A stretch of DNA of 64,000 bases. Source: Bemisia tabaci (Eukaryota; Arthropoda; Insecta; Hemiptera; Aleyrodidae). The position numbers and the translations under genes were made by a program. Below the pieces are notes generated by a model. It ran no database searches. It worked only from the letters and a program-made list of their open reading frames with translations, and had not been told where the DNA came from. Below, one piece after another: positions 34,601 to 45,299 of this stretch. Location of the stretch: contig NC_092798.1 in the NCBI RefSeq assembly GCF_918797505.1, forward strand, positions 11,545,501 to 11,609,500, read 5' to 3'. Each line of letters opens with the position of its first letter. The first letter of the stretch is position 1.

Positions 34601-34983
34601 TCCATGTGATTTCAAAACTTCAAACGTATATTTCTCGAAATAGCAAAAACCAGACTTATGCGCCTCGTCCTCCGAGCCCCTCAATTAATGATCATCTCAG
34701 CTGTAGTGAGGTCTTAATTTGGACAGCAGTAAATTACGGAGGATGTTGCTGACGTCCTCCTAGAAAGTAAGATGAATTATTGTGAGATCTTGGTATACTG
34801 TGACGATTTATCATGCTTACCCAGAACGGGCCCTCTTCCAGCTTCATCGATGCCTAAGATGCATGGTTCGGTTTTGCAACAAAACGGAATGCTAGACATC
34901 AGGAAGATATTCTTGGTGTTATCATTGTCTCGAAAAATGGGTTTGATTTCATCGACAGATTTGACGGTGAATGTTTTCTCCAT
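28450..34983 (-). CDS. RNASEH2A: Ribonuclease H2 subunit A (catalytic)
   Basis: Nuclear enzyme that cuts the RNA strand of RNA:DNA hybrids and removes single ribonucleotides from DNA, with subunits B and C. Minus-strand exons are 34983-34821, 33333-33135, 32143-32017, 30582-30399, 29365-29242 and 28603-28450, giving 316 residues (human about 299). Phases 1, 2, 0, 1, 2 agree at every junction. The active-site set is complete: [12 protein letters not shown] (D46, E47), [12 protein letters not shown] (D154) and KKADSLYP (D182), plus DSKSLT and YGSGYPNG. The C-terminal [10 protein letters not shown], followed by basic residues, corresponds to the conserved PIP-like segment of the family. The start is the first ATG; a TTG five codons upstream is in frame but not a likely start. 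Introns are heavily invaded by repeats. Confidence 0.96.
30729..30868. repeat. GC-rich hairpin cluster sharing a GCTTCGC apex
   Basis: Four consecutive palindromes lie within 140 bp of an otherwise AT-rich intron. They are an A-run/CCGGCG stem around CTCCGCTTCGCTCCG, a GGGGGGGCTTCGCCCCCCC hairpin, ACGCGCGCTTCGCGCGCGT, and ACGCGCGCTTCGCGCGCGC. Each has GCTTCGC at its tip and a different stem. GC content is far above the surroundings. I recognise no known transposon or RNA gene here. Confidence 0.85.
31081..31228. repeat. 45-bp tandem repeat, 3.3 copies
   Basis: Units start at 31081, 31126, 31171 and 31216, each beginning TGACCCACTGTGCGACGA (the last CGACCCACTGTGCGG). They continue with TTGTCCAAAAACTT-like sequence and CCCC. 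The CCACTGTGCG word recurs at the ends of other elements at about 60088 and 62855. Confidence 0.9.
31600..31661. repeat. CATA microsatellite
   Basis: About 60 bp of CATA units with TATA interruptions, inside the element at 30916-31782. Confidence 0.95.
32150..33120. other. RNase H2A intron 2, nothing recognised
   Basis: AT-rich intron; open frames on both strands overlap each other and have no recognisable protein content. Confidence 0.5.
33601..34309. mobile_element. Element with CCGGATTTA ends and GCCGCCCC repeats
   Basis: It begins CCAGGGCCGGATTTAGC and ends TAAATCCGGTCCAGG, an inverted pair. Inside, a 25-bp unit containing GGCAAGCTACATTTTGCCGC occurs about three times near 33625-33690. 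Variants of AATTTGCCGCCCC recur toward the right end. Lies in RNase H2A intron 1. Non-coding. Confidence 0.65.
34433..34685. mobile_element. MITE with TA target duplication
   Basis: A 253-bp element with about 30-bp inverted ends: ATTGAGGGGCTTGGAGGACA then AGGCGCATAAGT, facing the complement at the right end. It is flanked by TA on both sides (34431-34432, 34686-34687), as expected for Tc1/mariner-type insertion. In RNase H2A intron 1. Confidence 0.8.
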
Positions 34984-34999
34984 CTTATCTCGATTCAAG

Positions 35000-35300
35000 G
35001 CTTCTTAAAGATTGGGAGATAAAAAGAGTGAGGATAGTATCGAAATTCAACACATTTCAAGTAGTTATTATTGGCTTTGATAAGAGGAATAAAGACTATA
35101 AATTTGTTTGAACTTTCAGCACACACGATTTTCGGTGGATAGAGAGGAAAACTAAGAAAGCTCATGAAGAACGAGACAAAAAGCTGCAAAAGCACAGGTG
35201 GTTTGTTTACACTTTTCCCGCAAAAATTTTTTGTCATCGATGATTTTTCGGGGGCGCATCGATGAGCTTTAAAGGTTATGTTACATTATTTACAAACATC
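35000..35300. promoter_or_regulatory. Probable RNase H2A promoter, perhaps shared with KIN17
   Basis: Directly upstream of the RNase H2A start. It contains two ATCGATGA words about 22 bp apart (about 35236 and 35258), similar to the ATCGAT core bound by insect DREF/BEAF-type factors at housekeeping promoters. KIN17 starts 1.6 kb away in the opposite direction behind a leader intron, so a shared promoter is possible but not shown. Confidence 0.35.
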
Positions 35301-36189
35301 GTTATCAGTCGTTTTCTAATTTTCTGAAGTTTCTTTTCGTGGTTTTTAAACTTATTATGAGTTGATTCCAATTGCAAACATTTTCTGACACTTTTTCTTG
35401 ATTTTGCAGCATTAGGATACAAAAGGTTGAATAGTTTGGTAAGCCATCCATTCCTGTTAGTCCTCTTAATCTATCAATGCTCAAGTTCTCCTGACGCTGG
35501 TCTTCTCCGAGATCATTGTAATTAATCATTGATATGTATTAATTATGTATTTAATACTCATCATATAATTTTCGATAAATAAAGACTCTCACTTTAGGAT
35601 CATGTTTTGTATGTCTCCTAACAGTAAATCAGCCCTTCTGCATCTTATTGTTTTATCGAGTGTAATACATGATACCATTTTATCTGGTGCAAGTTAAAGG
35701 ACAGGGAAATCTGGCCGGATATGGGAGAAAGTGAGGAAGTAATGGACTTACTCTTTTGTGGGACTTTTCACAAAATACATTCCGCTGAAAATCCGATTGT
35801 TTGACCCCACTACCTTGTCGTACATGCCCATAATTGGGGTCTGCATTCCTCTATAAAAGTTACGTAAAGATCAAGTTTACCAAGGCGGATAAAGAATGGT
35901 GATGGCATTTCGTACCCTCTGGACGTCCTTGGTATCGGGTACATAGGGGTCATGGGCTGGCCGAGGCCGGCTCAACCTCAGATTGCACGGCAAAACCTGT
36001 ACCCTCCTGACGTCACAATGCTTCAAGATGGCAGCCAAAATCGAAATGCGACCACCATTCTTCTTCCGCCTTGCAAGTCCACCTCTGCTAATCTTACGTA
36101 TAGAGATGAATTATAATATCTAACGATAGATATATCTACGTAGATGTAATGCTCCATGAATTACGATTCATGAACAGCTTCTGAGCACC

Positions 36190-36408
36190 TATACAAGGTG
36201 ATTTGAAGTCCTGCACCACCAGCATTAAGTATTACCTGGATAACTTTTGAACAAATTCAGGTAGACTTGAAATTTTGTGAGCACTCCTACCGAGGTCAAA
36301 GGAAACGTCTTTTGGCATCCCCCAAAATTTTGATTGGATCACCCTGAAAAGGGGCAAGAACCTTAAGGATTAAGGGAGTGGTGCAAGGCTTTTGGATCAC
36401 CCTGTATA
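36190..36408. mobile_element. Element with TATACAGGGTGATCC-type ends
   Basis: The left end is TATACAAGGTGATTTGAAG and the right end GGATCACCCTGTATA. These are imperfect inverted ends of the kind common in mariner-like non-autonomous elements. GGATCACCCTGAAAAGG repeats the right-end word about 60 bp inward. No open frame. Confidence 0.6.
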
Positions 36409-36855
36409 GTGATCCAAAATGGATCCATCATCTCTGAAGTAGCAAAAGGAGTTGATTCCTTTCTTTCAAAATAAGCCTCATTTTGAGACTACATTTTCCG
36501 TTATGATTCACCACACTTGCTACACGAGTGTGGGTTCATGTCAGTATTATTGAGGTTGAGTTTTCCTATGATGTGATATTTTCGTATGTAGCAAAATAAT
36601 CTACCTACCAATTATCTAATTGGATATTATTACTGCTTGCCTAATAATGTGCCTGTCCTTACGAAATTAGTTTTTTATGCATCATCGAAGATCCTCACGG
36701 ATTCTTTTCAACCATATTTTCCATTTATTCAACCATTTTTGTACCTTCATTATATGATTAATTAATATCCCAAGTAAATCATTTCTTGCCACAGATGCTC
36801 ATAGCAAATTCATTGACTGCTGCAATTTTCTGTTTTCAGAAGCTGACTTGGAAGA

Positions 36856-38016
36856 ATGGGAAAGCACGAGGTCGGAACCCCAAAATACATTGCCAATAAA
36901 ATCAAAGCCAAAGGATTACAAAAGCTCAGATGGTACTGTCAAATGTGTCAGAAGCAGTGTCGAGACGAGAATGGCTTCAAATGCCATACCAGCTCCGAGT
37001 CCCATCAGCGGCAGCTACTCATATTTGCAGATAACGCAGACAAGTATATCGATGAGTTTTCCAAGGAGTTCTCTGATGGCTACCTGGAGCTCTTGCATCG
37101 ACAGTTTGGTACGAAACGAGTGCATGCAAACAAGGTATATCAAGATTACATCGCTGACCGCGATCATCTGCACATGAATGCAACTCAGTGGGAATCCTTG
37201 ACTGAATTTGTTAAGTGGCTGGGTCGTGAGGGTAAATGTGTCGTTGATGAAACAGAAAAAGGATGGTTTGTTTCATACATCGAGCGAGATCCAGAGACAA
37301 TTGAGCTCCAGAATCAACTGGCAAAGAAAACTAAAATGGAAAAAGATGATGAAGAAAAGATGCAAGAATTCTTCGAGCGCCAAGTCAAACTAGGACAGCA
37401 GTCCAGCTCGTCCAGGAGGGTCAGTGCGCCTTCAGAATTAGTCAGGGAGAACGCAGATGAGAAGTTAACGCTTAAGTTGGTCACAAAAAAAACAATGGAG
37501 CCTCCTGCTCCAAAAAGAACCCTGTCAGCGCTAGAAAAACTAGAACTTGAGGAAAAAGAGAGACGAAAGAAGGCCAGAATAGAAGAAAAGAAAGCAGAAG
37601 AGAGGAAGCGAGAAAAAGAAGAAGAGGTGAAACCAATCAGGAAGGCACAAGATAATGAAGATGGATGGCTGAGTGAGGACATTGTTGTCAAAGTTGTACT
37701 TAAATCTTTAGGTGAAAAGTATTACGGGAAGAAAGGTTATGTTACTAAAGTCTTGGATAAGTATGGTGCTTTAGTGAAGATGATTGATACAGAAGTTAAA
37801 TTAAAGCTAGATCAAGATCATTTGGAAACAGTAATTCCAAATATAGGTAGACAAGTTAAAATTTTGAAAGGACCTCATAAAGGGTCAGTAGCTGAGTTGG
37901 TAGACATTAACACTAATAAGTTTTGTGTTCGGCTTAAGGTTATTTCAGGGAAATCTAAGGGTGAAATTTTGGATAGGATACCATATGAGAACATGAGTAA
38001 ATTGTACACAAGATGA
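36856..38016 (+). CDS. KIN: KIN17 DNA/RNA-binding protein
   Basis: Nuclear protein linked to DNA replication and repair and found in spliceosomes. The frame encodes 386 residues in one exon (human about 393). Visible are the N-terminal MGKHEVGTPKYIANKIKAKG, a C2H2 zinc finger (C28, C31, H44, H50), the conserved domain with WESLTEFVKWLGREGKCVVDE cut here after WESLTEF, a central Lys/Glu-rich coiled segment (about residues 215-260), and a C-terminal pair of SH3-like/KOW modules with GRQVKILKGPHKGSVAELVD near residue 330. An acceptor (TGTTTTCAG) ends at 36839, 16 bp before the ATG, implying a non-coding leader exon. The coding region has no intron. Confidence 0.97.
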   Translation: MGKHEVGTPKYIANKIKAKGLQKLRWYCQMCQKQCRDENGFKCHTSSESHQRQLLIFADNADKYIDEFSKEFSDGYLELLHRQFGTKRVHANKVYQDYIADRDHLHMNATQWESLTEFVKWLGREGKCVVDETEKGWFVSYIERDPETIELQNQLAKKTKMEKDDEEKMQEFFERQVKLGQQSSSSRRVSAPSELVRENADEKLTLKLVTKKTMEPPAPKRTLSALEKLELEEKERRKKARIEEKKAEERKREKEEEVKPIRKAQDNEDGWLSEDIVVKVVLKSLGEKYYGKKGYVTKVLDKYGALVKMIDTEVKLKLDQDHLETVIPNIGRQVKILKGPHKGSVAELVDINTNKFCVRLKVISGKSKGEILDRIPYENMSKLYTR

Positions 38017-39830
38017 AATCTTGTAGAATGTTTTATTGATTTTGTTACATAAGTATTTGACTGTCCATATTCTCCGGTGTTTAGTTGAGCAATGTATGTA
38101 TGTTGACACAATGTATGGCTGTATTGGTGTCAGACTGACGAGGATATAGCAGTGTTGAGCTTACCTACAACAGTCATTTCATCTCTTCATGAAATACAAT
38201 TGCAATGAGGTTGATAAAACCTGCCTAAGGAGAAAATCCGTCACTTAGTGTAAGTGATTTGGAGGAACAACAAAATTTTTTGCTTTTCAATGAGCATATT
38301 TTACAGCCTGACGATAATTCCTACCTTAAATCATACTTGAATATTTAAACTTTAAAAACTGGATTGCTGTTCATTTGAATGTTGTTGACATGGTGTAATT
38401 TCTTCCATAAAACTAATCACACGTTTTTAAGGACAAATAACGCTTCCAACACCAATTCTCTTCAACAGCCAGTTTCCTTTTTTGAAATCACGATTGATTC
38501 GATCTATCAATTTTGTACAAACAAATTGCATGGCAGCACAAAAATTGTAACTTTTAAAAAAAAATTTTCATTGTTAAAAATTTAGATCTTTAAGTGTCCT
38601 CTTCATAGCACAAACCCTCTTTTGATTCTTGTACATTCAGTCCAATCTACAGAGCTGTCTCTAAAGGCATTTCACACATATAATCTCAAATGTATTAAAA
38701 ATTACAGCCTTCTCCTGTAATCATGATTTTCAAGGGCTTTAACCACTGTCATTAAAGCCTGTTCCTATCAAATTTTTCAAGAAAGACATGCTCTCTTTTG
38801 ATGATTGGTTGGATCATCTTTGGAAATCATGCCTATCATGACACTTAAAGAATTCAGCAAGAGAAAACAGGCACCTATGGTCACTTTTCTTTCAGTTTAA
38901 AATTGAGTTTTCTTATAATCCGTTTTAAATGTGCCAGTGGTGTCTGTATCATGACTTTAAAAATTGCCATGAAAGAATGAATCACTGGGACCCTCGAATT
39001 AATCTATCCCCCTTTCTCGATTAATGGCTGATCATATTAATTATTTTCTCTCGACCAACTTGTTGCTCTCTTTAAAACGAATGGATCTTAGAACTGTACT
39101 TTAGTTGCTCCAGTGCTCAATATTTCAGCATTTAAAAACTGATTGATATACTGTATCGACCACCTAACTATCCAAATCAGCAACCCATGCCTGAAGTAGC
39201 CGTCACCTCATTATCGGAGATATTGTAGTACCACATTCGCTGCTTACCCAAAATTTAATTTGTAACTGAAAAATTAATTTGCATTGATATTTCTGAGCAA
39301 TACAGTACCCATGACTGAAATAACTGCTTATTGTTTTTTAATCCAGCAAACTCCCATTCCTACCCCTATACCCTTCATACCTTGTTTTTATAAAATAACT
39401 AGGGAGCTGTACCCCTTGACCGCTTCGAGCCCCATATGTCAAACGCCACTCTCATGATTTTATATTATAGAGTAAAATATGCCATCATCCATGGGTAAAG
39501 GGTGGGTTAGTAAAGCTGAAAAGCTCTAATTTGTGATAACTGTTCCTTTGTTGAGAAAATAATTTTATAACATTTTTGCTACCTACAAGAAACTTCCTAA
39601 AATGTCAAACCTAACTGAAGCTACAATTTAAGTTTGCAGCTATCCATTAAAAGAATCTGCCATGCTCCGAGTTCTACCTGGTCTGATTTAAAAAGCCTCC
39701 TACTACCAGAAAATTAACTCTACTGCTTGCAATTTGTTCTTCGGAATAGAAGAACTTACTTCATTAAAAACTTAAACTCGAATCCCTTAATCTAACTTGC
39801 TGAACATTCCTCTTCTGAAAAATGTTCCTC
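38017..39830. other. Spacer downstream of KIN17
   Basis: AT-rich spacer between convergent KIN17 and NASP; no gene or clear transposon recognised in this part. Confidence 0.5.
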
Positions 39831-39833
39831 CAG

Positions 39834-40063
39834 CAGGGCTGCCACAGAAATGAGAAAATGCCATGATTCATTGCCAAAATTCCCTGATCTTGGAGAATAT
39901 GCCTGATGGCTAAATATACATAATTTAAGATAGTTTTCACACAAAATTTGTTGTTTGAAAGACAAACCTTTTCCAGAAATAAAAAAAATGACTTAGCAAT
40001 TTTTCCCTGACACTTCCGTAATGATCCCTAACATTTCCAGATTTTCCCTGACAGTGGCAACCT
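39834..40063. mobile_element. CAGGGTTGCCAC-family MITE
   Basis: The left end is CAGGGCTGCCACAGA and the right end CAGTGGCAACCTT. Internal words AAAATTCCCTGAT, TTTTCCCTGACACTTCC and AAACCTTTTCCAGAAA match the copies at 59764 and 62588. Confidence 0.75.
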
Positions 40064-40156
40064 TATCCAAACACTTGAGGTCCCCTTTCTGAAGGATGTT
40101 AATGGAGAAAATTCCAAATAACAAAGCTCAGCCTACAATGTTGCAAAGTTCCTACC

Positions 40157-40286
40157 ATATGGACGTATTTCTATCAAACGGAACTATGTGCATTATGAAG
40201 TGAGCCCTGTTATGCATGTATTCTTATGGGTCTCAGGGCTCATGTCTTTATGCACATAGTTCCGTTTGACAGAAATACGTCCATAT
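40157..40286. mobile_element. Foldback MITE, ATATGGACGTATTT family
   Basis: A 130-bp hairpin. The arms ATATGGACGTATTTCTATCA then AACGGAACTATGTGCAT are repeated as the inverse at the right. A short loop contains CTTATGGGTCTCAGGGCTCA. It is the reference copy of a family with three more members at 48975, 61611 and 61961. Confidence 0.9.
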
Positions 40287-40299
40287 TGTACTGTTTGCA

Positions 40300-42400
40300 A
40301 AATTAACTGAACTGCTTGCAACTACATAATGATTCTTTGCAATACTTGGTTTTTCATTGAAAACTCAAATTCTGAATTGATTAATCAACACTCCGTTCGA
40401 CTTTTCTTCTCTCTTTCAACAATATTTTTTAAAATTTTCCATGAAAAAAACAAACAGTAATCTCCAAGAAAAAAATGGAGTTCAAGCAAAAATAATCAAA
40501 CACCATAATCAAAATCCGCCGTCTTGTCAGTTTTACCACTCACATTGTGTACTGATTAATTGTGTGTGGCAGATGAATGGTTTGACATTTAAGAATATTG
40601 TTTTCCAGCCTCATACATTTACCAACAATCACAACTCGCGACTAAGAGATTTTAATGTTTCTGATCTAACTGCAACATAGATCATTCCGACTCTTCCTCT
40701 TAAATACCCTATCTACCAAAAATAGAAGAGTCAAGATTTGAACTCCTGAACATTGTTTCAAGCACTGTAATAATTGGCGACTAGAAAGTTAAATTATCTG
40801 GTTTCAGATGTAAATGAACTTAAATAAGAAAACATTATCAAAAAGAAAGGAAAAGAAATAAGAACATTCATGAAAAAGTGAAGACATTTATTGATCAGAA
40901 AAGGAACAAATTATTTTCATGATAAAAAAATACAGCTGCAGGAAAAATCAGCAATGGTATAAAACTACACGCTACAGAGACCTCATGAGGAATGGGGGAA
41001 ATAATACGTTTACTTCTTTCACAGTTTTGAGTCTTATACAGAGTTGATACTTGATTTTCAAAATTTCTGGGTCAAGAATAGGGTTGTTAAATTAATAAAG
41101 TGCAAGTATTATTGCTTCTTAGTAGTAAGCACTAATTTTAAATGACTTTTGAACAATAGCAACGTACTTTAGAGAAATATCCGTCCAGTCTTGGGAATTT
41201 ATCAGAAATAATAATGAACAATTTACACTTCTTCACGTGCTAATATAATATCCGGTGTAACCAATTTTTTCAAATGTTAAAAAGACCCATTGTGTGTTTC
41301 ATCATCTGTGCAAAACTTACAATCAGCATAGAGAGTAAAAGTACAAAAATCCTATTCAGCATTACAGGGATGGTTTAAAAATAAATTGAAAATGATGGTT
41401 TTGCCGTACGACTCAACTGATAAAGAATGTGTGCAAGGGATCATTTCAAATCCTCAAACATGGAACACCATTAAAATAAACCTTGTCACATGCAAAGGCG
41501 AATATTGTGATGAAAATGAGTCCTGTCCTTTTGAAAGGAAAAGGATTATACGTACATTGAATTGGATCAGAGAATAAAAGCTTATAAAGACAATACCCCC
41601 AACAGGAAAGTGAAAAAATTACAGATAATTGACAAAATACTGATCTATTTGTTAGATTTCTGTTGTGAAACCTTGTCAGCAAAAATTCTTGTTTACTTTT
41701 TGAAAAATTAAATTTACATTCATTCATTAAAAATATGCATCTAGCACAAGTTAAATGCAAAAAAAGCCACCATTATGCAATGCAGCTTTGATTAAAAACT
41801 ATTCAATTAGAGAAGGCTTTTTGAACCCTTGACCAACATAATATGTGCTTTTAATGTCAGAAGAAATTTTACAGGTAAGAAACAGGGACATGGATCTAAA
41901 AGATGACAGTGTGAAAAAAATGTATTTTACAAGGTACACATTAAAGTTTATAATAAAATGAATTGGAAGCTTGCTACTGTTTCGTACACCTAAAACAGCT
42001 GAAAGTGAATGAAGAGTACGGATATTATTTTTTAGCTGATTCACACATTTAAGGGAGATGGGATAAAAGACAACCTAACAAAACCATATTTTTGCAGTTT
42101 TTAAAAACATTAATTGAATTTACCTTAAATATCAATCATAATTTATTTGAAAATACTGCAGTCAGAGAGCTTAAATTAAAATAAAAAATTTGACTGTATC
42201 GACCCTTCCTATCTAAAAAGACATGGGTGCATGTTTTTCATTTCCTAATTTCACTTACACCTATATTTACAGAGAAACAGTTACAATTTGATAATCTAGT
42301 TAAATAATTTAATGAATGCATGATTAACATCGATTCTGAAAGACAATAATTAGAACTAGTGTATGAGGAATTATTTAAAGAAAGTGGAGAATCTCAGAGC
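40300..42400. other. Spacer downstream of NASP
   Basis: AT-rich, no gene recognised. The NASP 3' end should lie here: TTTATT near 42142 (AATAAA on the minus strand) is a candidate poly(A) signal. Confidence 0.45.
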
Positions 42401-42420
42401 TTGTCCACTGGGTGATATAA

Positions 42421-43938
42421 TTAAGCTGAATTGGATCCAACTTCTTTCATTTCTGCATCGGTGGAAACGGGTTCACTCTTTGACTCACCTTCTTTTTTCT
42501 CGGTTTCAGTGACCTCAGGGGCTGCTTTTTTAATTTTACACTCAGACCCTTCAGCCTCTTCCTCAGGTTTCCGCTTCTTTCGGATGAGATGCGAGATATC
42601 CATTGCGGGTTTGCAGGATGAGGAAGAGGAACTTTCACCTTCTTTTGCTTTACTGGGAATTATAGAAGCACTAATGGCTCTCAAGGTTTCTGCTTTGAAA
42701 TCTTCCATGTCAGCTATTTTCTCATCTATCTCCGGGATGATGCTCTCAATTTCCTTGATCTCCCCATCCAGGCTGTAAAATGCGTTCACTTTATCCTTCT
42801 CGTCTGGTTCCGTCTTGCCCTTCAAGTTCTTGATCCTTAATTGAAGCACTTCTTTGGCTTTCTTGAAGTACGAAATAGATCTATCATGGAAATTAGCTAG
42901 AGAACACGCAACTCCCAATTGAAAGTATGTTTCAGCCACTCCTCTGTCGTCTGCGCTCAAGATTTTTTGCTGCAGATCCAAGCTCTTGGACATATCTTCA
43001 ATTGCTTGTTCATAATTTTCTGTCTCTAAACTAACCTCACCCAATTTTAAAAGTGTATCTGCTAGTTTTTCATCTGATTTCTGCCTTTCATAAATAGTTT
43101 TGGCTAGCTCGAGCATTTCCCAAGCAATCTGGAGGTTTGTAGCGTCTTCTTCTACTTCTTTCTCTACATCTTCACCTTCAGCTCCGCCTTCCTTGGCACT
43201 CTCACCATTCTCAACAGTTTCCTTGCTGGTTCCTTCTTTTCCTTCTTCTGGCTTTTCTTCAGCATCCTTTTTGGCATCAGCACTGGTGTCCATTTCAGCA
43301 TCATTTTTGGTGTCTTTGCTGGCATCTTTTCCGTCCTTTTCAGCATCCTTCTCGCTGTCCTCTTCATCTCCTTCAGCCCCATCTTCTTCCTCTTCTTCTT
43401 CATCCTCCCCACTTTCCTCCTTGTCTTTCTCAATGGCTGGCCCTAGTACACCGCTCTCTTCTCTGGCAAGTTCCAGCAATGCCTTCCCGTAGCTGAAATA
43501 AACATCACCGCATTCGTCCGCAAGTTCACCAAATATTTCTGAGAACTTGGCACAGCAGTCACCCAATGTTGCTACAGCAGATGCATAGTCCTTTACTAAA
43601 TAGTGACGCTTACCTTGAGCTAGAAGGATATAAGCCTCATTTTTTGTAGGCGATTCATGATACTTTTCTTCGACTTTCTTCTCAGATTCTTCAGTGCCAT
43701 TTACTTCCTTAGCATCACCGTTAGCCTCTTTACCATTTGTAGACTCGGAGCTGATCTTCTCGCCATTTGTAGACTCAGACTTTTCATCAGCCACTGATTC
43801 AGCACCATTGCTTTTAATTTCTGCAGCTGGAGTTTCAATTTTACTTTTGAGTTCACATTTCAAGTCCTTGTCAGTCTCCGTGGGGGGTACTGTGGCTGTT
43901 TCTTGAACTTTGGTTGGGGAAGCTTCCTCTTTCGCCAT
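42421..43938 (-). CDS. NASP: NASP-type histone chaperone (SHNi-TPR protein)
   Basis: Nuclear chaperone that holds soluble H3-H4 (and linker histone) through TPR repeats. One exon encodes 505 residues. In order: a Lys/Glu-rich N terminus (1-95); a first TPR at about 100-165 starting EAYILLAQGKRHYLVKDYAS; a long acidic insert (about 170-265) rich in EEEEE and repeated KDA units, typical of NASP; TPRs at about 268-370 including LLKLGEVSLETENYEQAIED and YFQLGVACSLANFHDRSISY; a helical segment to about 425; and a nuclear signal RKKRKPEEE with CKIKKA at 453-471. The start is the ATG of MAKEEASPTK. The longer open frame upstream crosses a likely acceptor (GTCTGCTTCAG), suggesting a leader exon. It converges with KIN17. 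Confidence 0.92.
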   Translation of the reverse strand: MAKEEASPTKVQETATVPPTETDKDLKCELKSKIETPAAEIKSNGAESVADEKSESTNGEKISSESTNGKEANGDAKEVNGTEESEKKVEEKYHESPTKNEAYILLAQGKRHYLVKDYASAVATLGDCCAKFSEIFGELADECGDVYFSYGKALLELAREESGVLGPAIEKDKEESGEDEEEEEEDGAEGDEEDSEKDAEKDGKDASKDTKNDAEMDTSADAKKDAEEKPEEGKEGTSKETVENGESAKEGGAEGEDVEKEVEEDATNLQIAWEMLELAKTIYERQKSDEKLADTLLKLGEVSLETENYEQAIEDMSKSLDLQQKILSADDRGVAETYFQLGVACSLANFHDRSISYFKKAKEVLQLRIKNLKGKTEPDEKDKVNAFYSLDGEIKEIESIIPEIDEKIADMEDFKAETLRAISASIIPSKAKEGESSSSSSCKPAMDISHLIRKKRKPEEEAEGSECKIKKAAPEVTETEKKEGESKSEPVSTDAEMKEVGSNSA

Positions 43939-43949
43939 GGCAATCTGAA

Positions 43950-44770
43950 GCAGACAAAACAAGATTACGATTAATATGCTTCCGGGCGTATAACATGAAA
44001 AAAATCAGTTTTGGCGAGGCGGATAAAGTTGTCAGCCTGTACCGTGAAAAACGTATTTTCGAAGGAAATTTATGCGACAAAATCCTAAAAAACTATACAT
44101 AGGGTAGGAGATCGCAGGATTTTAATACCAATTCACGCCCTCTATTGGCACACAAAAAAGAATCTAAAATGCTTGCAACTTTTTTCTAAGCACTCAATTG
44201 CAAGTTTATCATTGAGATTTCAGGATCTGTTTTCCGGCCCAACATTAAAAAATTCCCGCTGCTTAAAATTTCACCTCCCTGGACTAGGGCGGTCCTTTAT
44301 TCTCTTGTGGACGATCACATACAAGGATCATAAAACCAAGGATGCAAACTTTCGTTCCGCTGGAAAGTGAGATTTCATTTTCAATGTAATTTCAACGATT
44401 TTTCAGGGGCTGCGTATCCAACCCGCGATAATTTCCGAGATTTCAGTCGGAAACATCTAACTTTTAAAGACTCACATACCCCCCCCCCCCCCCTCCGTTT
44501 TTCCGAAAATAAGACTAAACTATTTCTATGCACTTCATGGAAGACCGAGTCCATTGCGAAAATTTCATTCCTGAAGGAATATTTATGAGATTTTCCATGT
44601 CTGCATTAGAGTTCAGAGCGGAGAGAAAAGAAACTCCCGGCTATTCACATCAATTCCCTGATTATCCTTGATATTACCCGTTCCCTGATAAATCCGGGTG
44701 ATTCCCGGGTTTTCAAGATCCCGGACACCATCTTTACGTAAATCTCGCAAAACCGCCAATACCTAAAAAT
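43950..44770. other. NASP upstream region
   Basis: It should hold the NASP promoter or leader intron. A C-run lies at about 44481-44493, and a relic of the GGACACC-ended repeat at about 44645-44730. No gene recognised. Confidence 0.4.
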
Positions 44771-44779
44771 CTGGCCTCT

Positions 44780-45295
44780 ACTCGGAGATGGTGTGATCAA
44801 CTCGATCTTGGCAACGCGCGGCAAACCAGAACCACAGACACCTCACTAATGCACCGGGCTCGGCCTCTGATTGGAGGGTGGGGAGATGGTGGTAGGGAAA
44901 CTCCATGAACAACTTCGAAGCGCGCGAGCACAAAACAAAAGCTTCGTTCCAGAAAACCCGTCGGGGGGACGAGGAGGGGGGAGCCCATAAGTTGGGTTTC
45001 AGCGTGCGCCGGCCGGGAACGGTGCGGCTTGGCGCCAGTCTGCCGGGGGCCCGATACACGGGTTGCATAAGGATCGCGGCGCAACGCTCCAGTCACACGC
45101 TCGCACCGCGACCGAGAGGACTCGGCCCGCGCCTCGTAGTTCCGCCGCCGAACCGCTAGAGTGCGCAAAGAGGATACGCGAGACGCACGGATCGCGGTCG
45201 CTCCAGAAAGACGGATTCGCCGAGACAGATTTCGCTTTCAGATCGTCGGAGAAACCTGCGGACTTGGATTTTCGAGGGTTATCGAGAGTTAACAG
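44780..45295. promoter_or_regulatory. GC-rich, CpG-rich block, unassigned
   Basis: About 500 bp that is markedly GC- and CpG-rich in an AT-rich region, so all frames are open by composition. AACAG followed by GTTAAT near 45293 could be a plus-strand donor. It may be a promoter and leader exon, for example for the claudin-like gene or NASP. No protein in it is recognisable. Confidence 0.4.
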
Positions 45296-45299
45296 GTTA

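Noticed and set aside
43100..43492. Plus-strand serine-rich open frame over NASP
   Set aside because: It is the antisense of the acidic Glu/Lys-rich insert, a compositional shadow of the real gene.
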